This document shows positions 1-10,477 of a stretch of DNA of 64,000 bases, piece by piece. The DNA comes from Pseudoips prasinana (taxonomy: Eukaryota; Arthropoda; Insecta; Lepidoptera; Nolidae), in contig OX621249.1 in NCBI GenBank assembly GCA_951640165.1, positions 3,709,001 through 3,773,000 on the forward strand, in the 5' to 3' direction. The position numbers and the translations under genes are program-made. The first letter of the stretch is position 1, and each line of letters begins with the position of its first letter. A model generated the notes under the pieces. The model was not told where the DNA came from and searched no databases. It saw nothing but the letters and a program-made list of their open reading frames with translations.

Positions 1-298
1 AAGAAAAATAACAAATATGTCTATACGATAATCGTCACAACATTAGTCAGCAAGTCAAAATCATATGTTAAATATTATTATGTCAAATTATTCGATTTGA
101 AATGCAAGAATTCATCAAAGGAATAGAACGATTGCTCGATAAGCCACCGTTTTAACCGAGTTTTAAAACATATAATATGCAAGAATCCTTTGATATTTTT
201 TCTTTATGGGAAGCCAAATAATATATTCTTATTTCTTAATTTCCTTGATCTCTCGCTAGCACTTAAAATACTACGAATACGTTAATTAGTATAACCAT
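1..298. other. AT-rich intergenic DNA, nothing recognised
   Basis: No open frame, repeat family or tRNA-like motif that I recognise lies here. The sequence is plain AT-rich DNA up to the SINE that begins near 299. Confidence 0.6.
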
Positions 299-535
299 AG
301 TCACCGTAGCCTAGTTGGTAGTGCTCCTGCCTACGAAGCTGGTGGGCCTGGGTTCGAATCCCAGTAAGTGAAAATATTTGTGTGATAAGTGTCTCTGTGT
401 ATATAAGTATTTATCTATCTATATAAATATGTATATCGTCACCTGGTACCCATAGTACAAGCTTTGCTTAGTTTGGGGTTAGGATGATCTGTGTGACATT
501 GTCCCTAGATATTATTATATTATTATTATATAAAG
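299..535 (+). mobile_element. tRNA-derived SINE (SINE-A)
   Basis: The head is tRNA-like: an A-box-like TAGCCTAGTTGGTAGTGC, then a perfect five-pair T stem around the B box GGTTCGAATCC. The body has a TATC-type repeat and 'caagctttgcttagtttgggg', and the tail ends in TTA/TAT repeats. The same element lies in reverse at 35862-36070. The weak anticodon stem and long tail make this a SINE and not a tRNA gene. Confidence 0.75.
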
Positions 536-960
536 CCCATATTCGTTACATTTTCTGTACTGACAGCGCTTTTATTACAAAGGCATTAAGAGCCATTTTC
601 TAAATGCAATTGTATCTACTGACGAGGCGTCTGTACCTTTCTTATACTTAGGCTTTATAAAAACGATGGAATCTGAAAGTGGGCGCATTTAAATAAATTT
701 TACTAGAAAGTATAAGGGTTGTCAGCAACTCGAATCGTACCAAAATGGTATGTCCTTAGAAAAGTCCAAATGAAATTGGAAAAATTTGATTTCGTTCCAT
801 GGAGTATCAAACTTTTGTCGTTATGGAATATAATTTCCATGAATTTTGGGAAAAATTTAACTTGAAATCAGGAACAGTTGGCAACATTGCATTTAAGATT
901 ACATGTTCCCATTCCAAACAATAATAATATTATCTTGATAGACTTTCGATTTCGATTTTA
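536..960. other. Intergenic, nothing recognised
   Basis: Unique-looking AT-rich sequence with no supported feature. Confidence 0.5.
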
Positions 961-1000
961 TTCATATACCTAATGTTTGGTATTTTTTTTCGTTTTTTTT

Positions 1001-1130
1001 TGAATAGACAACGCCTGCACAAGGAAATCTAATCCCTGTATCACGGGGTACTTTACAAACATATAATAGACGGACACAAATTACATCCTGACTCAGAACA
1101 ACTATGTTTCGAGGGGATAGCTTGTGCCTA
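1001..1130 (-). mobile_element. Partial tRNA-derived SINE (SINE-D)
   Basis: It has the 3' half of SINE-D in reverse: 'gacaacgcctgc', 'tcacggggtactttac', 'aatagacggacacaaa', 'gactcagaacaactat'. It lacks the tRNA-like head, which is present in the copies at 1737 and 20484. Confidence 0.6.
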
Positions 1131-1267
1131 TAAACTGTGTCACTTGTTGTTTGTTTCTTTGGGTTTAGAAATTTATGTACTAATTTCATTTTAATCATAT
1201 AACGGTTATATGATTAAAATGGTGGACCACCACGGTGACGATTCGAGCGACACTTCACACTACCGTT

Positions 1268-1669
1268 ATACAACATGTAACGTAATTAACGCACACCCTC
1301 AAACACCCCAATTGGAATATTATGTTATAATCATAATACATAAACTGAATTTTAAATTTAACATGCATATGCATTGTTATTTACTAAATTAGATTCTTGG
1401 AATAAAGTTTATTATTCTTTATTTTGTATTAAATGATGTAATTTTCAAGAATACAAATAAAACTGCGATTTTAAAAGTCTTATTACTTTTACTTACGGTT
1501 CATTTCAATTTGTTTTGACCGTACAGGGTTAATATGACAATAATTTCCGTAGTTATAATTATTTTTGGAATAATAAAATACCTATATTAAAAATGATATA
1601 AATCGATTCAGTAATCGATTCTGAACAAACTATTTTAAGGATGTGCGTTAATTAAGTTACATGTTGTAT
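1268..1669 (+). mobile_element. 400-bp MITE, copy 1
   Basis: The ends are inverted repeats, ACAACATGTAACGTAATTAA at the left and its near reverse complement at the right. The interior is non-coding. Further copies lie at 5400, 8240, 48810 and 54327, in both orientations. Flanking TA/TATA suggests a Tc1/mariner-type target, but this is not proven. Confidence 0.75.
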
Positions 1670-1736
1670 ATTCTAAAAAAAATATGACGATTCCACATAA
1701 ATGTAATTTTTTTACGGAATAAAGTACCTTTGACTT

Positions 1737-1940
1737 TGACTTTGACAACCCGCGCACTAGGGAACAGAAATCCTCAATCACGCGTTACTTTACAAAGATA
1801 TAATTGACGGACGCAAAGTCCACCCAGACTCAGGATAACAATTTATGGATCACACAACTACCTAGTTGTCTTGTGCGGGAATGGAACTCGGGACACAAAG
1901 TTGTGAGGCGACTGTTTCAACCGATGCACCACACGTCGTT
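1737..1940 (-). mobile_element. tRNA-derived SINE (SINE-D)
   Basis: Reverse-strand SINE. The tRNA-like head is at the right (B-box complement 'ggaatggaactcggga', then 'gcgactgtttcaaccgatgc') and the 3' end is at the left ('ttgacaacccgcgcac'). It is diverged from the other copies at 20484, 20990, 34775, 57067, 57657 and 60983. Confidence 0.7.
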
Positions 1941-2534
1941 TTTTGTCCTCAGTAAAGTGTATTTAATTTTTTGTTATCTTCATCATGGCAACCCTGGCTA
2001 CACTGCGTCGGGCTGATTATAATATTTATGAGTTCTACCTACGTTTAGTTTGCGCGTGCCTCAAATTTCACCCTTTCTCTCAGTCCAGGGGTGCTACTTC
2101 GCAATTACTTGGGAGGTATGAAGATGAAAAGGTGGAGAAAATTGCTATGTTTTTATTAGAATTTATTTTTTATACACAAGACTTGAGATAGACGTGTCTT
2201 TTGCTTGTTGATTATATCAAGGATAAGTAAAAAGATATTCTACTGGTTATCTTTAGTTAGGGCGTCACATAAAATATACAAAGCTTTTCCAAAGATCACA
2301 AAAGGATATGTCGTCTTTATGCTTCCCAATTTACAAAGTGTAACATAAATAGTGGACGTAACTTGAACTTCTATGAAACTGAACAACATGAATATATTTC
2401 TAATAGATTCTACATGTTATAGTTACATTATTCCCAAACACAGAACAAGTTAAAGCCACTAACCACCAGACAGTCAAAAATACTATTACTTATATCAATG
2501 TTATTTATTTAGTCTATTTACCGTAGACATATAG
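1941..2534. other. Intergenic, nothing recognised
   Basis: Short open frames occur here, but none has a recognisable domain or splice context. Confidence 0.4.
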
Positions 2535-3125
2535 GTGCGAACGCAAGACCAGTTTCATTTGAGATGTCTCCGTAAGATCCTATATATTCGATGGTCGGAC
2601 CGCATAAGAAATACTGAAGTTCTACGTCGAGCACATATCAGCGGTATCGAGGCTTATTTTATGCGGAGACAGTTACACTGGTGTGGGCATGTCTCAAGGA
2701 TGGAAGGAGAAAGACTGGCAAAACATATATTTTACGGCGAACTACAGAATGGCGCGAGGAAAGGAGCTAGTCAATTTCTCAGATTTAAAGACGTACAGAA
2801 AAGGCACATGAAAAGCTGTGGAATTGAGCCCTCCAAGTGGGAGCCGCTTGCTGGGAATCGGCCTGAATGGAGACGTCTAATCCAAACTAAGACCACAACG
2901 TTTAAATCCAGAGGAAAACGGATCTCGACGACAAACGGGATGCACTTAAATCTAGACCTGCCTGCACATAATATAATTAAGTCAATGGTGACCCAGTGTG
3001 CGCGTTTTGTGCACGAACCTGTCAAAATAAGATTGGTTATTGCTGTTACTTAAGGGCAATGAGCGGGCTGACCAGCAAAGCTCCCGCAATGAAATCCAAT
3101 AGTAGTCGCTGTAGCCGAAACTGGG
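2535..3125 (+). pseudogene. Non-LTR retrotransposon, C-terminal relic
   Basis: The frame encodes the region after the reverse transcriptase of a LINE: 'FHLRCLRKILYIRW', 'IRNTEVLRRAHISGIEA', 'MRRQLHWCGHVSRMEG' and 'RLAKHIFYGEL' are the conserved blocks of this family. From about 2993 a second frame carries a degenerate C2H2 finger (CAFCARTCQNKIGYCCYLRA), as this LINE type has at its C-terminus. The frame change shows at least one indel. Endonuclease and RT core are missing, as expected of a 5'-truncated insertion. Confidence 0.7.
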
Positions 3126-3224
3126 TTGGAACGAACATCATTATTAATTATTTAGTTCTACTTCAATTTAACGTAAGTAGGTAAACTTATTTATTTATTT
3201 ATCTATCAGCTCCTTAACACATAA

Positions 3225-3656
3225 TCATTACAGGGTAGACCTAATACGATAGTGTGTATATAAAAGCAAACATATTATAAATCTTATCTAATAGGTACAT
3301 AAAATCAAATAGAATTAATAACACAAAGTATATAATAACACCTTTGCGAATTCACTCTTGGTACAGGTCAGTATATCTATCCGGTCATGGACCCTATTTA
3401 TAGTACGGATCGCACGAGTAAGGGGAGCCTTTGCTAAAAGATTGGTCCTAGCAGTAGGCACGGCTAACAATGGCGGTTTTCGTCTCCTCCTCACATAGCA
3501 ATCCGGCACACATAGGCCCAGTTGTTGTAACAGCTTCGGGTGATGCTCAAGGCCACGCAGCACCCTAATCAGGCACGCGACCAGGGTAAACTCTCTCCGC
3601 ACCCTCAGCTGATTGTACCCGACCATACCCAGTACGAATAGGGTAGGGTACATCAA
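3225..3656 (-). pseudogene. LINE C-terminal fragment (probable)
   Basis: A 113-codon open frame on the minus strand has 'LRVRREFTLVACLIRVLRGL', 'LGLCVPDCYVRRRRKPPLL' and 'VPTARTNLLAKAPLTRAI'. This is like the tail of CR1/Jockey-group LINEs, where an R-rich segment is followed by an 'RT..aPl.RAi' block. The AT-rich stretch at 3225-3314 would be its 3' UTR. The upstream RT is absent. Assignment rests on pattern similarity only. Confidence 0.5.
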
Positions 3657-3688
3657 CGGATACTTTCAAATCAATGTCAGAGAATCAC

Positions 3689-3910
3689 TTATAACCTCGT
3701 AAAATCAAACTCCGTCTGATCGCTTTCTTGATACACTTGACTTGGAGATGGAATAAAATTAGAGTTTGATTGTACTGTACTAAACGAACTTGTATGCTGA
3801 TAGGACGAAGATTGTGGATAAATTTGTCCATAACGCATATATGTGATTATTTGCAATATTTTACTCTGCGGATACACTCCATACAGTCTCTCCACTCCAC
3901 TTAGTAATAC
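3689..3910 (-). CDS. Unrecognised open frame, possible host terminal exon
   Basis: A minus-strand frame, open from 3910 to a TAA at 3689, encodes about 73 residues rich in Ser, Tyr and Gln ('YPQSSSYQHTSSFSTVQ', ending 'ESDQTEFDFTRL'). No transposon domain or known family is seen. The composition would suit a disordered C-terminal tail. An AG just upstream (near 3901) could be a splice acceptor. It could equally be chance. No function is offered. Confidence 0.2.
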   Translation of the reverse strand, partial: VLLSGVERLYGVYPQSKILQIITYMRYGQIYPQSSSYQHTSSFSTVQSNSNFIPSPSQVYQESDQTEFDFTRL

Positions 3911-4245
3911 TCATATTAGACACCAGTAATGTTACTTCAATAGGCGGCCCAATATCGCTTTTAAAGTGATTTCTTGCAATCACCAAATATCCGGTAATCA
4001 AAGACAACCACTATGTGTCGACCTAGATGAGACAATTATGTGTGCTTGTGTAAGTATGTGTGGAAGAATTAAGTACAAAACCTTATTAATGTTTTAATTT
4101 CATCAATATTTTATTAGATTATAAACATATTTAAAAATATATATACAAAAGCTTTTATTCTCAAAGCATATATTTATTTAAAGATTGTTATCATTATTGT
4201 ATTGTATCAGTACTGTTTCTTCATAACTAAGTCCTTGGAACCTTT
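3911..4245. other. AT-rich intergenic DNA
   Basis: Nothing recognised apart from A/T-rich runs. Confidence 0.5.
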
Positions 4246-4575
4246 GCGCCTGAACGCGCGCCAGCGTGCCGTTGGTGCTATCCTGCCTCACCTCGAGGCC
4301 TGGGTGGGAAATAAGAGCAATTTATTTGTAGCGCAGTCGCTATGCCGAACTGGCAGGAGTCGGCAATAGGGGAGGGCAATCCAGAGCCCTTCCAGGGTAC
4401 GTGTCCCGACCATCTGGGACGTAGCGCAAAAGGGGGGCACCGGAGCAGCATACCCTTGTTCTCGGGCCTTTCCCACTCTGGTACCAAGAGCAGTCCGCGG
4501 CAGGTTAGGTTTAATCGGTTCGAGTTCGACATACCCACCCATCATGTGTAAGTATTCCCCCTGCTCAAAAAAAGT
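4246..4575 (+). repeat. GC-rich poly-A-tailed interspersed repeat (family X), copy 1
   Basis: It shares with 9121-9463 and 17098-17310 the blocks 'ggagggcaatccagagccc', 'gcgcaaaaggggg' and 'cggcaggttaggttta', the 'cgacatacccaccc' end, and an A-run (ctcaaaaaaa). The polarity (A-tail at the right) suits a LINE 3' UTR or a SINE. No RNA polymerase III boxes are clear. Confidence 0.6.
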
Positions 4576-5140
4576 CCTTGGACCCTAAGCGTTATTATAG
4601 TTTTACACATGTTCGTGGTTATATTGTACATCGGTAAAATTTTATTTAATTAACCACTATTAATGCAGACTATTACTGTCCCACTGCCTCCTCTCACGAT
4701 AACAGGGGTAAGGGTGGCCAGACTCCACATGCCACATAATCACTTTCTTTCCCTTAATGTTTTCCTTCACCATTTTATAAGTATAACATAAAATTCGAAA
4801 AGCCACTGGGCGTGCCTTGGGAGATCATTGATACCACAGTCCGACGGTTCCACCACTACGCCATCTTGTAAGTAATTTATGTAGTAAGTAACTGAACTAC
4901 ATGAATTACTTAGTAATATAATAATGTATGTATTATCTTTGAACATGCATGCTATCGACTGCACGTCGATACGTTAAACACACAAAGGAATTGATATCGC
5001 TGTCACACAAAGTCTTCTAGGTACGGATATAAGTTTAAACTACCCTCATGTGTCAATGGCAAAGAGTAATGAATTTTAAAAGTAAACCCAATGATAAGCG
5101 GCTTTATTACGTTTTACCTAATTAAATATTCTTGGCGTCG
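4576..5140. other. Intergenic, nothing recognised
   Basis: No repeat family or coding signal is supported here. Confidence 0.4.
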
Positions 5141-5144
5141 CCGT

Positions 5145-5262
5145 CGAGAGTGACGTAAAATTTCGAAGGTCTCTAAATATCTGGGTGTCCTTGACAGAGG
5201 TAGGTTATGCTTTACGTCGCCGCGTCGGCTTATCGCCTCATATTAGGCGTAAATACGGCCGC
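5145..5262 (+). pseudogene. LINE reverse-transcriptase 'KYLGV' relic
   Basis: Translation gives 'RKISKVSKYLGVLDRGRL', matching the conserved 'vKYLGVxLDrgl' segment just after the RT palm in LINEs. Only about 25 codons are readable, and the rest is too decayed to place in a clade. Confidence 0.4.
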
Positions 5263-5399
5263 ATTGTGAATAATGCAGCCACCTCTGGGTGGCTACCGCC
5301 TAGTCCGACCATCATCGTGATAGTGATCCGCGCTCAAATAAATAAAGGTTAAAAATGACTCAATCTGTCGTTAAATCGGTTTCGACGTTAAAATGAATC
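5263..5399 (-). repeat. Fragment of foldback MITE (FB)
   Basis: It contains 'caaataaataaaggttaaaa' and 'gttaaatcggtttc', the terminal-arm sequence of the foldback element at 6666-6909. A GC-rich stem 'gggtggctaccgcc' is shared with 5990-6045. Confidence 0.5.
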
Positions 5400-5797
5400 A
5401 TACAACATGTAACGTAATTAACGCACACCATCAAACACCCCAATTAGAATATTATGTTGTAATCATAATACATACCCTGATATTTTATTTAACATGTATA
5501 TGCATTGTTATTTACTAAATTAGTTTCTTGGTATAGAGTTTATTTTTCTTTATTTTGTATTGAATGATGGAATTTGTATGAATACAAATAAAACTACGAT
5601 TTATAAGTCTTATGACTTTGACTTACGGTCCATTTCAATTAGTTTTGACTCTACAGGGTTGATATGAGAATAATTTCCGTAGTTTTAATTATTTTTGAAA
5701 AAAATTACCTATATTAAAAATGATATGAATCGATTCAGTAAAGGATTCTGAACAAACTATTTTTAGGAAGTTCGTTAATTACGTTACAGGTTGTATA
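5400..5797 (+). mobile_element. 400-bp MITE, copy 2
   Basis: Same family and orientation as copy 1 at 1268. Left end ACAACATGTAACGTAATT; right end 'aattacgttacaggttgt'. Confidence 0.75.
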
Positions 5798-5802
5798 TTA
5801 GA

Positions 5803-5880
5803 TACTAAAAACATGTTGGGACTATTTACAAGCGCTTTTTTGAAGTCTACGTTAATAAAAACCTTTTTTATTTGATTTGA
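5803..5880 (+). repeat. LINE 3' tail fragment
   Basis: 'actatttacaagcgctttt' followed by 'aataaaaaccttttttatt' matches the tails at 30045-30290 (reverse) and 36085-36345. It is a 5'-truncated LINE 3' UTR abutting the MITE. Confidence 0.6.
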
Positions 5881-6085
5881 TTTTAAAATCGATTCCGGAC
5901 CATTTATGACCTCACATGTGCTCATGGAAGCCGGTTTAACGATTGATTGTTTATTGATTGATTTTTAACCTATATTTATTTGAAAGCCGATCACAGCCAC
6001 GATGATCGGGGACTTAGACGGTAGCCGCCCAGGGGGCTACCGGCTTTCAAATAGATGAAGATTAAAAATGACTAATTCATTCGTT
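5881..6085. repeat. Foldback MITE (FB), rearranged copy
   Basis: It carries the FB arm sequences 'cacatgtgctcatggaagcc' and 'gatttttaacctatattt', and a GC hairpin near 6020-6045 ('ggtagccgcc', 'ggctacc'). The second arm is incomplete. Confidence 0.55.
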
Positions 6086-6124
6086 AGAAGTATAAGCAGG
6101 AGACAGATAAAAAACACCCTCTTC

Positions 6125-6534
6125 ATAACTGTACTCCAGCTCTCCGCCGACTGAAAAGTCGTAAAAGTGTCCTGGCCACTACCACAGCTACTATCGATGC
6201 CCAAAAAGCGAGGGCAACCATATGGCGAGATAAATTTGCTCCTCCTTTGTTTGTACCGCCAAAGGAAAAATTACCTCCGGGACATAATTTGCCATGGCCA
6301 ACCTGGAGGACTCTTAATAGACTACGAACCCAGGTTGGTAGATCAAAAGAAAACATGTGCAAATGGGGTTACATTCCCACATCACAAAACTTCTGCGAGT
6401 GCGGCGTGTCACCCCAAAGTATGGCACATTTATCCGTTTGTCCCTCATGTCCAGCCTCTTGTTCCCTTCAAAACTTGTATGACGCTTCAGCCAAAGGGGT
6501 CAGCGTTGCCCAATTTTGGGAAGATAGAATATAA
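6125..6534 (+). pseudogene. LINE C-terminal domain with cysteine cluster
   Basis: One frame stays open from 6125 to a TAA at 6532-6534. It encodes 'ARATIWRDKFAPP', 'LPPGHNLPWPTWRTLNRLRT', 'MCKWGY', 'FCECG' and 'MAHLSVCPSCP', ending 'VAQFWEDRI'. This Trp/Cys-rich block closes the ORF2 of several arthropod LINEs. The 3' side runs into AAG repeats near 6556. EN and RT are missing, so it is a 5'-truncated insertion whose remaining reading frame is intact. Confidence 0.65.
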
Positions 6535-6665
6535 TTCTTACCATCGACACGATAAGAAGAAGAAGAATTAGGCGAATTAGGCAGTAGGTAGATCCCCTGG
6601 GTCGTAGCACCACAGTATCATTCTTTTGATTGCATTCAACGTAGCACAGTTTGAATCTTTGCCCT

Positions 6666-6909
6666 GGGGTTCTACCGGATAAGTCGCCGAACATCGATTT
6701 CTTAAATATTGTTCAAATAAATAAAGGTTAAAAATGACTTAATCAATCGTTAAATCGGCTTCCATGAGCACATGTGACTTCATAAATGGTTCGGAATAAA
6801 TTGTCAACGTTGAAGCCGATTTAACGATTCATAAAGTCATTTTTAAACCTTTATTTATTTGAACACCATTTAAGAAATCGATGTTCGGCGACTTAGCCGG
6901 TAGAGCCCC
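6666..6909. mobile_element. Foldback MITE (FB), full copy
   Basis: Two arms of about 110 bp are near reverse complements. The left reads 'ggttctaccgg', 'aagtcgccgaacatcgattt', 'aaataaataaaggttaaaa'; the right returns through 'cctttatttatttga' and 'cgatgttcggcgacttagcc' to 'ggtagagcccc'. The short centre lacks coding sequence. Related arms occur at 5263, 5881, 30640, 30910-31240 and 31917. Confidence 0.75.
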
Positions 6910-7341
6910 TGTAGAGAGAGGTGGCGTCCGCGACCGCCGCGCGCCGTGACCATGGAGGTATTAATGTAATGTAAGGTAATAACTTTGTAGTAAACTTGTA
7001 TTCTGACCCAAAGAGTTCGAACCTCGCACAAGACAAATACCAATTCCTGTTCATGGACATGTCTCCGAGTCTTGAAACTTAACTAAAATTCAGACATGCA
7101 TTAAAAAGTTATAAGATAACTTTTCGTGCCTACCGCCTCCATTTTATTCATAAGAGGTATTTGCATTGGATATTTTCAATGTACTTGGATCGAAAGCGTT
7201 CTCTATACCTTTTCTAGGTACCTTACTCTAAGGATATGAGATGGAAAAGTAACGAAGTGAATGCAAATGGCTGCCAACGGATATAGAAAATAGAACAAGA
7301 TAACATAGAAATATGGTAAATGTTTGATGTGAAAGTAATAC
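6910..7341. other. Intergenic, nothing recognised
   Basis: No supported feature. Confidence 0.4.
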
Positions 7342-7394
7342 GTGGTGGAATGCATTACCGGTCACTGCCGCTGGTCAAGCGACAGGTTTGAAAA

Positions 7395-7840
7395 CGGAAG
7401 AACGTGCAAAATACACAGATTTATTTTAAATATATGTGGTGTGACTTTGACAGACAGAATTCGAAATACTGATGTAAGAGAGCGTTGTGGCGTGAAAGAG
7501 GATGTAGTCACAAAGATTGAAAAAGGTATGCTGAGATGGTTTGGCCATTTAGAAAGGATGATTGAAAGAAGATTGACAAAAGAAATATACCTGGCCTGTG
7601 TGAATGGGACAACCGGAAGGGGAAGACCACGTCAAACATTCTCTGACCAAATTGGAGATGTTCTCAAGAAAGGGCAGGTCAGAAGTACCCTAAGCCGGCG
7701 AGCATGTATGAAGAATATAATGATAGAAATCGAGGCAAAAGAAGTATGCAAAGACCGTGACAAATGGAAATCTGTTGTCTCTGCATACCCCTCTGGGAAA
7801 TAGGCATGAGTCTATGTATGTATGTATTTTAAATATCCCA
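7395..7840 (+). pseudogene. RTE-like LINE C-terminus (family RTE-2)
   Basis: The frame encodes '[18 protein letters not shown]', '[17 protein letters not shown]', '[18 protein letters not shown]' and ends '[12 protein letters not shown]' before TAG at 7801-7803. This is the post-RT C-terminal region of a lepidopteran RTE-like LINE. The 3' end is a short TATG repeat (about 7812-7830). Further copies lie at 22007 (-), 45245 (-) and 47475 (+). RT and EN are absent through 5' truncation. Confidence 0.75.
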
Positions 7841-7882
7841 TCCTTGAATAATAATGTTATGTTATGTAAATTATTTCCTCGG

Positions 7883-8190
7883 GGCCGAATTTCGGCCACG
7901 GCGACAAGTCTCAACGGAGCGGCAATTGCCAACTGCGCAGGACATATTATAGTGCACAAGTGTGTGACCAAACTACAGGACCGAAAAGAGGTCAGGTACA
8001 GGACCGACGGCTTAACGTGCTCTCCGAAGCACAGGTGTGTAATACCGGCAACTCCAAGACTTTGGGCTCATACTGAGAGATTTCTTTGTAAGGAATAATC
8101 CCAAAATCATTTTTCGGTTCGAACTGGGATTTGAACCCAGTACTTCAATATCTGCTGTTGAACACGCTACCGCTAGACCAACGAGGCAGT
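7883..8190 (-). mobile_element. tRNA-derived SINE (SINE-B)
   Basis: Reverse-strand SINE. The tRNA-like head at the right reads in complement TGCCTCGTTGGTCTAGCGG with B box GGGTTCAAATCC. The body has 'gaggtcaggtacaggaccga', and the 3' end 'gccgaatttcggccacgg' lies at the left. Full or partial copies lie at 12203, 16262, 23290, 23796, 44105 and 46377. Confidence 0.75.
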
Positions 8191-8239
8191 CATATATAAG
8201 AATCCGTTGATATTTTTTTATGGGAAGCCAATATATATA

Positions 8240-8640
8240 TATTCAACATGTAACTTAATTAACGCACATCTTGAAAATAGTTTGTTCAGAATCGTTTACT
8301 GAATCGATTTATATCATTTTTAATATAGGTACATTTTTTTTCCAAAATAATTAAAACTACGGAAATTATTGTCTTATTAACCCTGTACAGTCAAAACAAA
8401 TTGAAATGGACCGTACGTAAAAGTAATAAGACTTTTAAATTCGCAGTTTAAAATGTATTCATACAAATTCCATCATTCGATACAAAATAAAGAAAAATAA
8501 ACTTTATTCCAAGAAACTAATTAAGTAAGTAACAATGCATATGTTAAATAAAAAATTCAGTGTATATATTATGATTACAACATAATATTCTAATAGGGGC
8601 GTCTGAGGGTGTGCGTTAATTACGTAACATGTTGTATATA
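8240..8640 (-). mobile_element. 400-bp MITE, copy 3
   Basis: Reverse orientation of the family at 1268. Left end 'tcaacatgtaacttaatt', right end 'gcgttaattacgtaacatg'. It sits in an AT-rich stretch consistent with a TA target. Confidence 0.75.
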
Positions 8641-9120
8641 TTTCTTAATTTCCAATTGGTTTAGTTTAGTTTGTTCGGTTCCACGTGTAGATGGCGCTCG
8701 TTATTATGCTACGAGAACTACAGTTAGCATGGCCTGGCATCATCTTACCTTATAAGACAGAAGCTACGTTTCTAACTTTGAACTTTATTACAACCATTTA
8801 TAGTTCAAAATACGGTGTTGACTACATTCCTGTTGCCTTACAAACGGTAACGAGTTAATCCCAAAGCAGGAGGAAAGCCTTCAATCTAAAGGCTTTAATC
8901 AATCAAACTGCTCCAGTGGGGATATTGGCGGAAAACACGAAAAATAATTACTTCTAAGACACACGGCACAACAACTGTAATTTTGTTCCATAAACAACAG
9001 CCAAATGGTTAACATTTAGTTTATATAAAAAAAATTATATTAGAAATAATGAAATACTTTTATTTGTCGCCCACTGATATACAAAAAATAAAATTAATAA
9101 GTAGGTACTGTCTGCAGCGG
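8641..9120. other. Intergenic, nothing recognised
   Basis: No supported feature. Confidence 0.4.
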
Positions 9121-9463
9121 TGACAGTATTAGAAGTGTCCTCTACTGCCACCACGTGCAAGCAGCTCCGGGTAAACAGCGATTTGTATGTGGCGCAGTCG
9201 CTGTGCTGGACTGGTAGGAGTCGGCATTAGGGGAGGGCAATCCAGAGCCCTCCCAGGGTAGGTACGTGTCCTGACCATCTGGGTCATGGCGCAAAAGGGG
9301 AGCACCGGAACAGCATACCCGCATTCTTGGGGCTCCCCCACCAGCCGCCAGAAAAAGTCCACGGCAGGTTAGGTTTAGTCGGTGCAAGTCCAGCATATCC
9401 ACCCGCAGACACTTCTTGCGGGTGGCATGCATAAGCATTCCCCCTACCTAAAAAAAAAAGAGA
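9121..9463 (+). repeat. GC-rich poly-A-tailed repeat (family X), copy 2
   Basis: The longest copy of the family. It shares 'ggagggcaatccagagccc' and 'cggcaggttaggtttagtc' with copy 1, and 'cttcttgcgggtggcatgc' resembles copy 3. It ends in an A10 run at 9451-9460. Confidence 0.65.
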
Positions 9464-9730
9464 GGTACTGCCTGCACTGAAAGTATCTACTTAAGAAATT
9501 AAATTAAATTTTAACATGTAACTGTGAACGTATTAGTCGACCATGTTTCTAGAAACAAAGCCTCTAGATGACACCTACATACCCCGTAAGGGTATTACCA
9601 GGGGAATCATAAATCTGCCGGTGTGCAACATTCGTAGCTTGGCGTAAGAATCCCGGATCTGTAGGAGGTGGTGTGATTTCCGCCAGACGATAAAAATTAT
9701 GATTATTGAGTTTAAGAGTGTTTATCGTGT
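9464..9730. other. Intergenic, nothing recognised
   Basis: No supported feature. Confidence 0.4.
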
Positions 9731-9778
9731 ATCTTGCTGTGTGGTGACGGTATAGAATATCATCATCCCATCTCATTA
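9731..9778 (+). repeat. RTE 5' leader fragment
   Basis: 'tgctgtgtggtgacgg' followed by 'agaatatcatcatccc' matches the start of the full RTE at 40485. Confidence 0.5.
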
Positions 9779-9885
9779 TTTATTTATTTGTAATTTCACA
9801 CAAAAAAATTATTGGAATTGTTACACTTTAGTCCCACAAAACCGTGTTTACGGTTTGACTGTGTGTGGGATCTAGTCTCCGTACA

Positions 9886-10460
9886 TCTATATATATAAAT
9901 ATGAATCCCTATTTTCCTTGGTCACGCCATCACGCGTGAACGGCTGGACCGATTTCACTATTTCTTTTTTTATTGTGTTTGTTATAGTCAGGAAAAGGTT
10001 CTTATGAAAGAAAACAAAAAATTGCGGGGAAAATAAGACAATTTTAGAATACTTAACAACATTGTAATACTATTTCTAATGTAACCTTAACGCTTTGGAC
10101 CATATAACCTTTTTAAATGTAACTTTTTTTTTATTTGACATAGTATTGACAGAATGCGTGCTCAAATATCATCAAAGTGGATGTACAAAATTGAATTTCT
10201 TAGTGCACATCACGGTTAGTTCAGAGCCATTACGCCTAATAATAAAAGTGGGACGCTATGTCAGTAGTAACAAGGCGATGTGGCGTATTTTTTCGTTTCC
10301 AATACTTGAAAGACATCCCACTGTAGTTCACTTGGCCGTCCATCTGGAAAATGGTGTATATCATAAAGTATTAGAATACCAAATGCACTTTTTCTTAATT
10401 ATACTAATTCGAATTAAATAGTCATCGTTAAGATAGGACAGCGTCTGTCGGGTCAGCTAG
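9886..10460 (+). mobile_element. Helitron, internally deleted, with Rep/helicase remnant
   Basis: It begins TCTATATATATAAATATGAA after an A. It ends CTAG before a T, with a GACA...TGTC hairpin about ten bases before the end. These are the Helitron termini and its A/T insertion site, and no target duplication is made. The 575 bp are far shorter than an autonomous element. The internal coding remnant is described separately. Confidence 0.85.
10150..10365 (+). pseudogene. Helitron Rep/helicase coding fragment
   Basis: The frame includes 'VGRYVSSNKAMWRIFSFPI' and 'ERHPTVVHLAVHLENG', the strongly conserved segment of Helitron Rep-Hel proteins between the HUH endonuclease and the helicase. The ORF (10095-10421) is open, but HUH and helicase motifs are gone. 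It shows that this element is a direct deletion derivative of an autonomous Helitron, not a MITE-like copy with unrelated filler. Confidence 0.75.
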
Positions 10461-10477
10461 TTAAATAATAATAAAAC

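Noticed and set aside
299..362. tRNA-like sequence (also at 8100, 12490, 18815, 19430, 55800, 63430 and others)
   Set aside because: A and B boxes are present, but stems are imperfect and each continues into a family-specific body and tail repeated elsewhere. They are SINE heads, not tRNA genes.
4278..4551. Overlapping open frames on both strands
   Set aside because: They fall in the GC-rich family X repeat and have no domain; the related frames at 9129-9438 are likewise chance.
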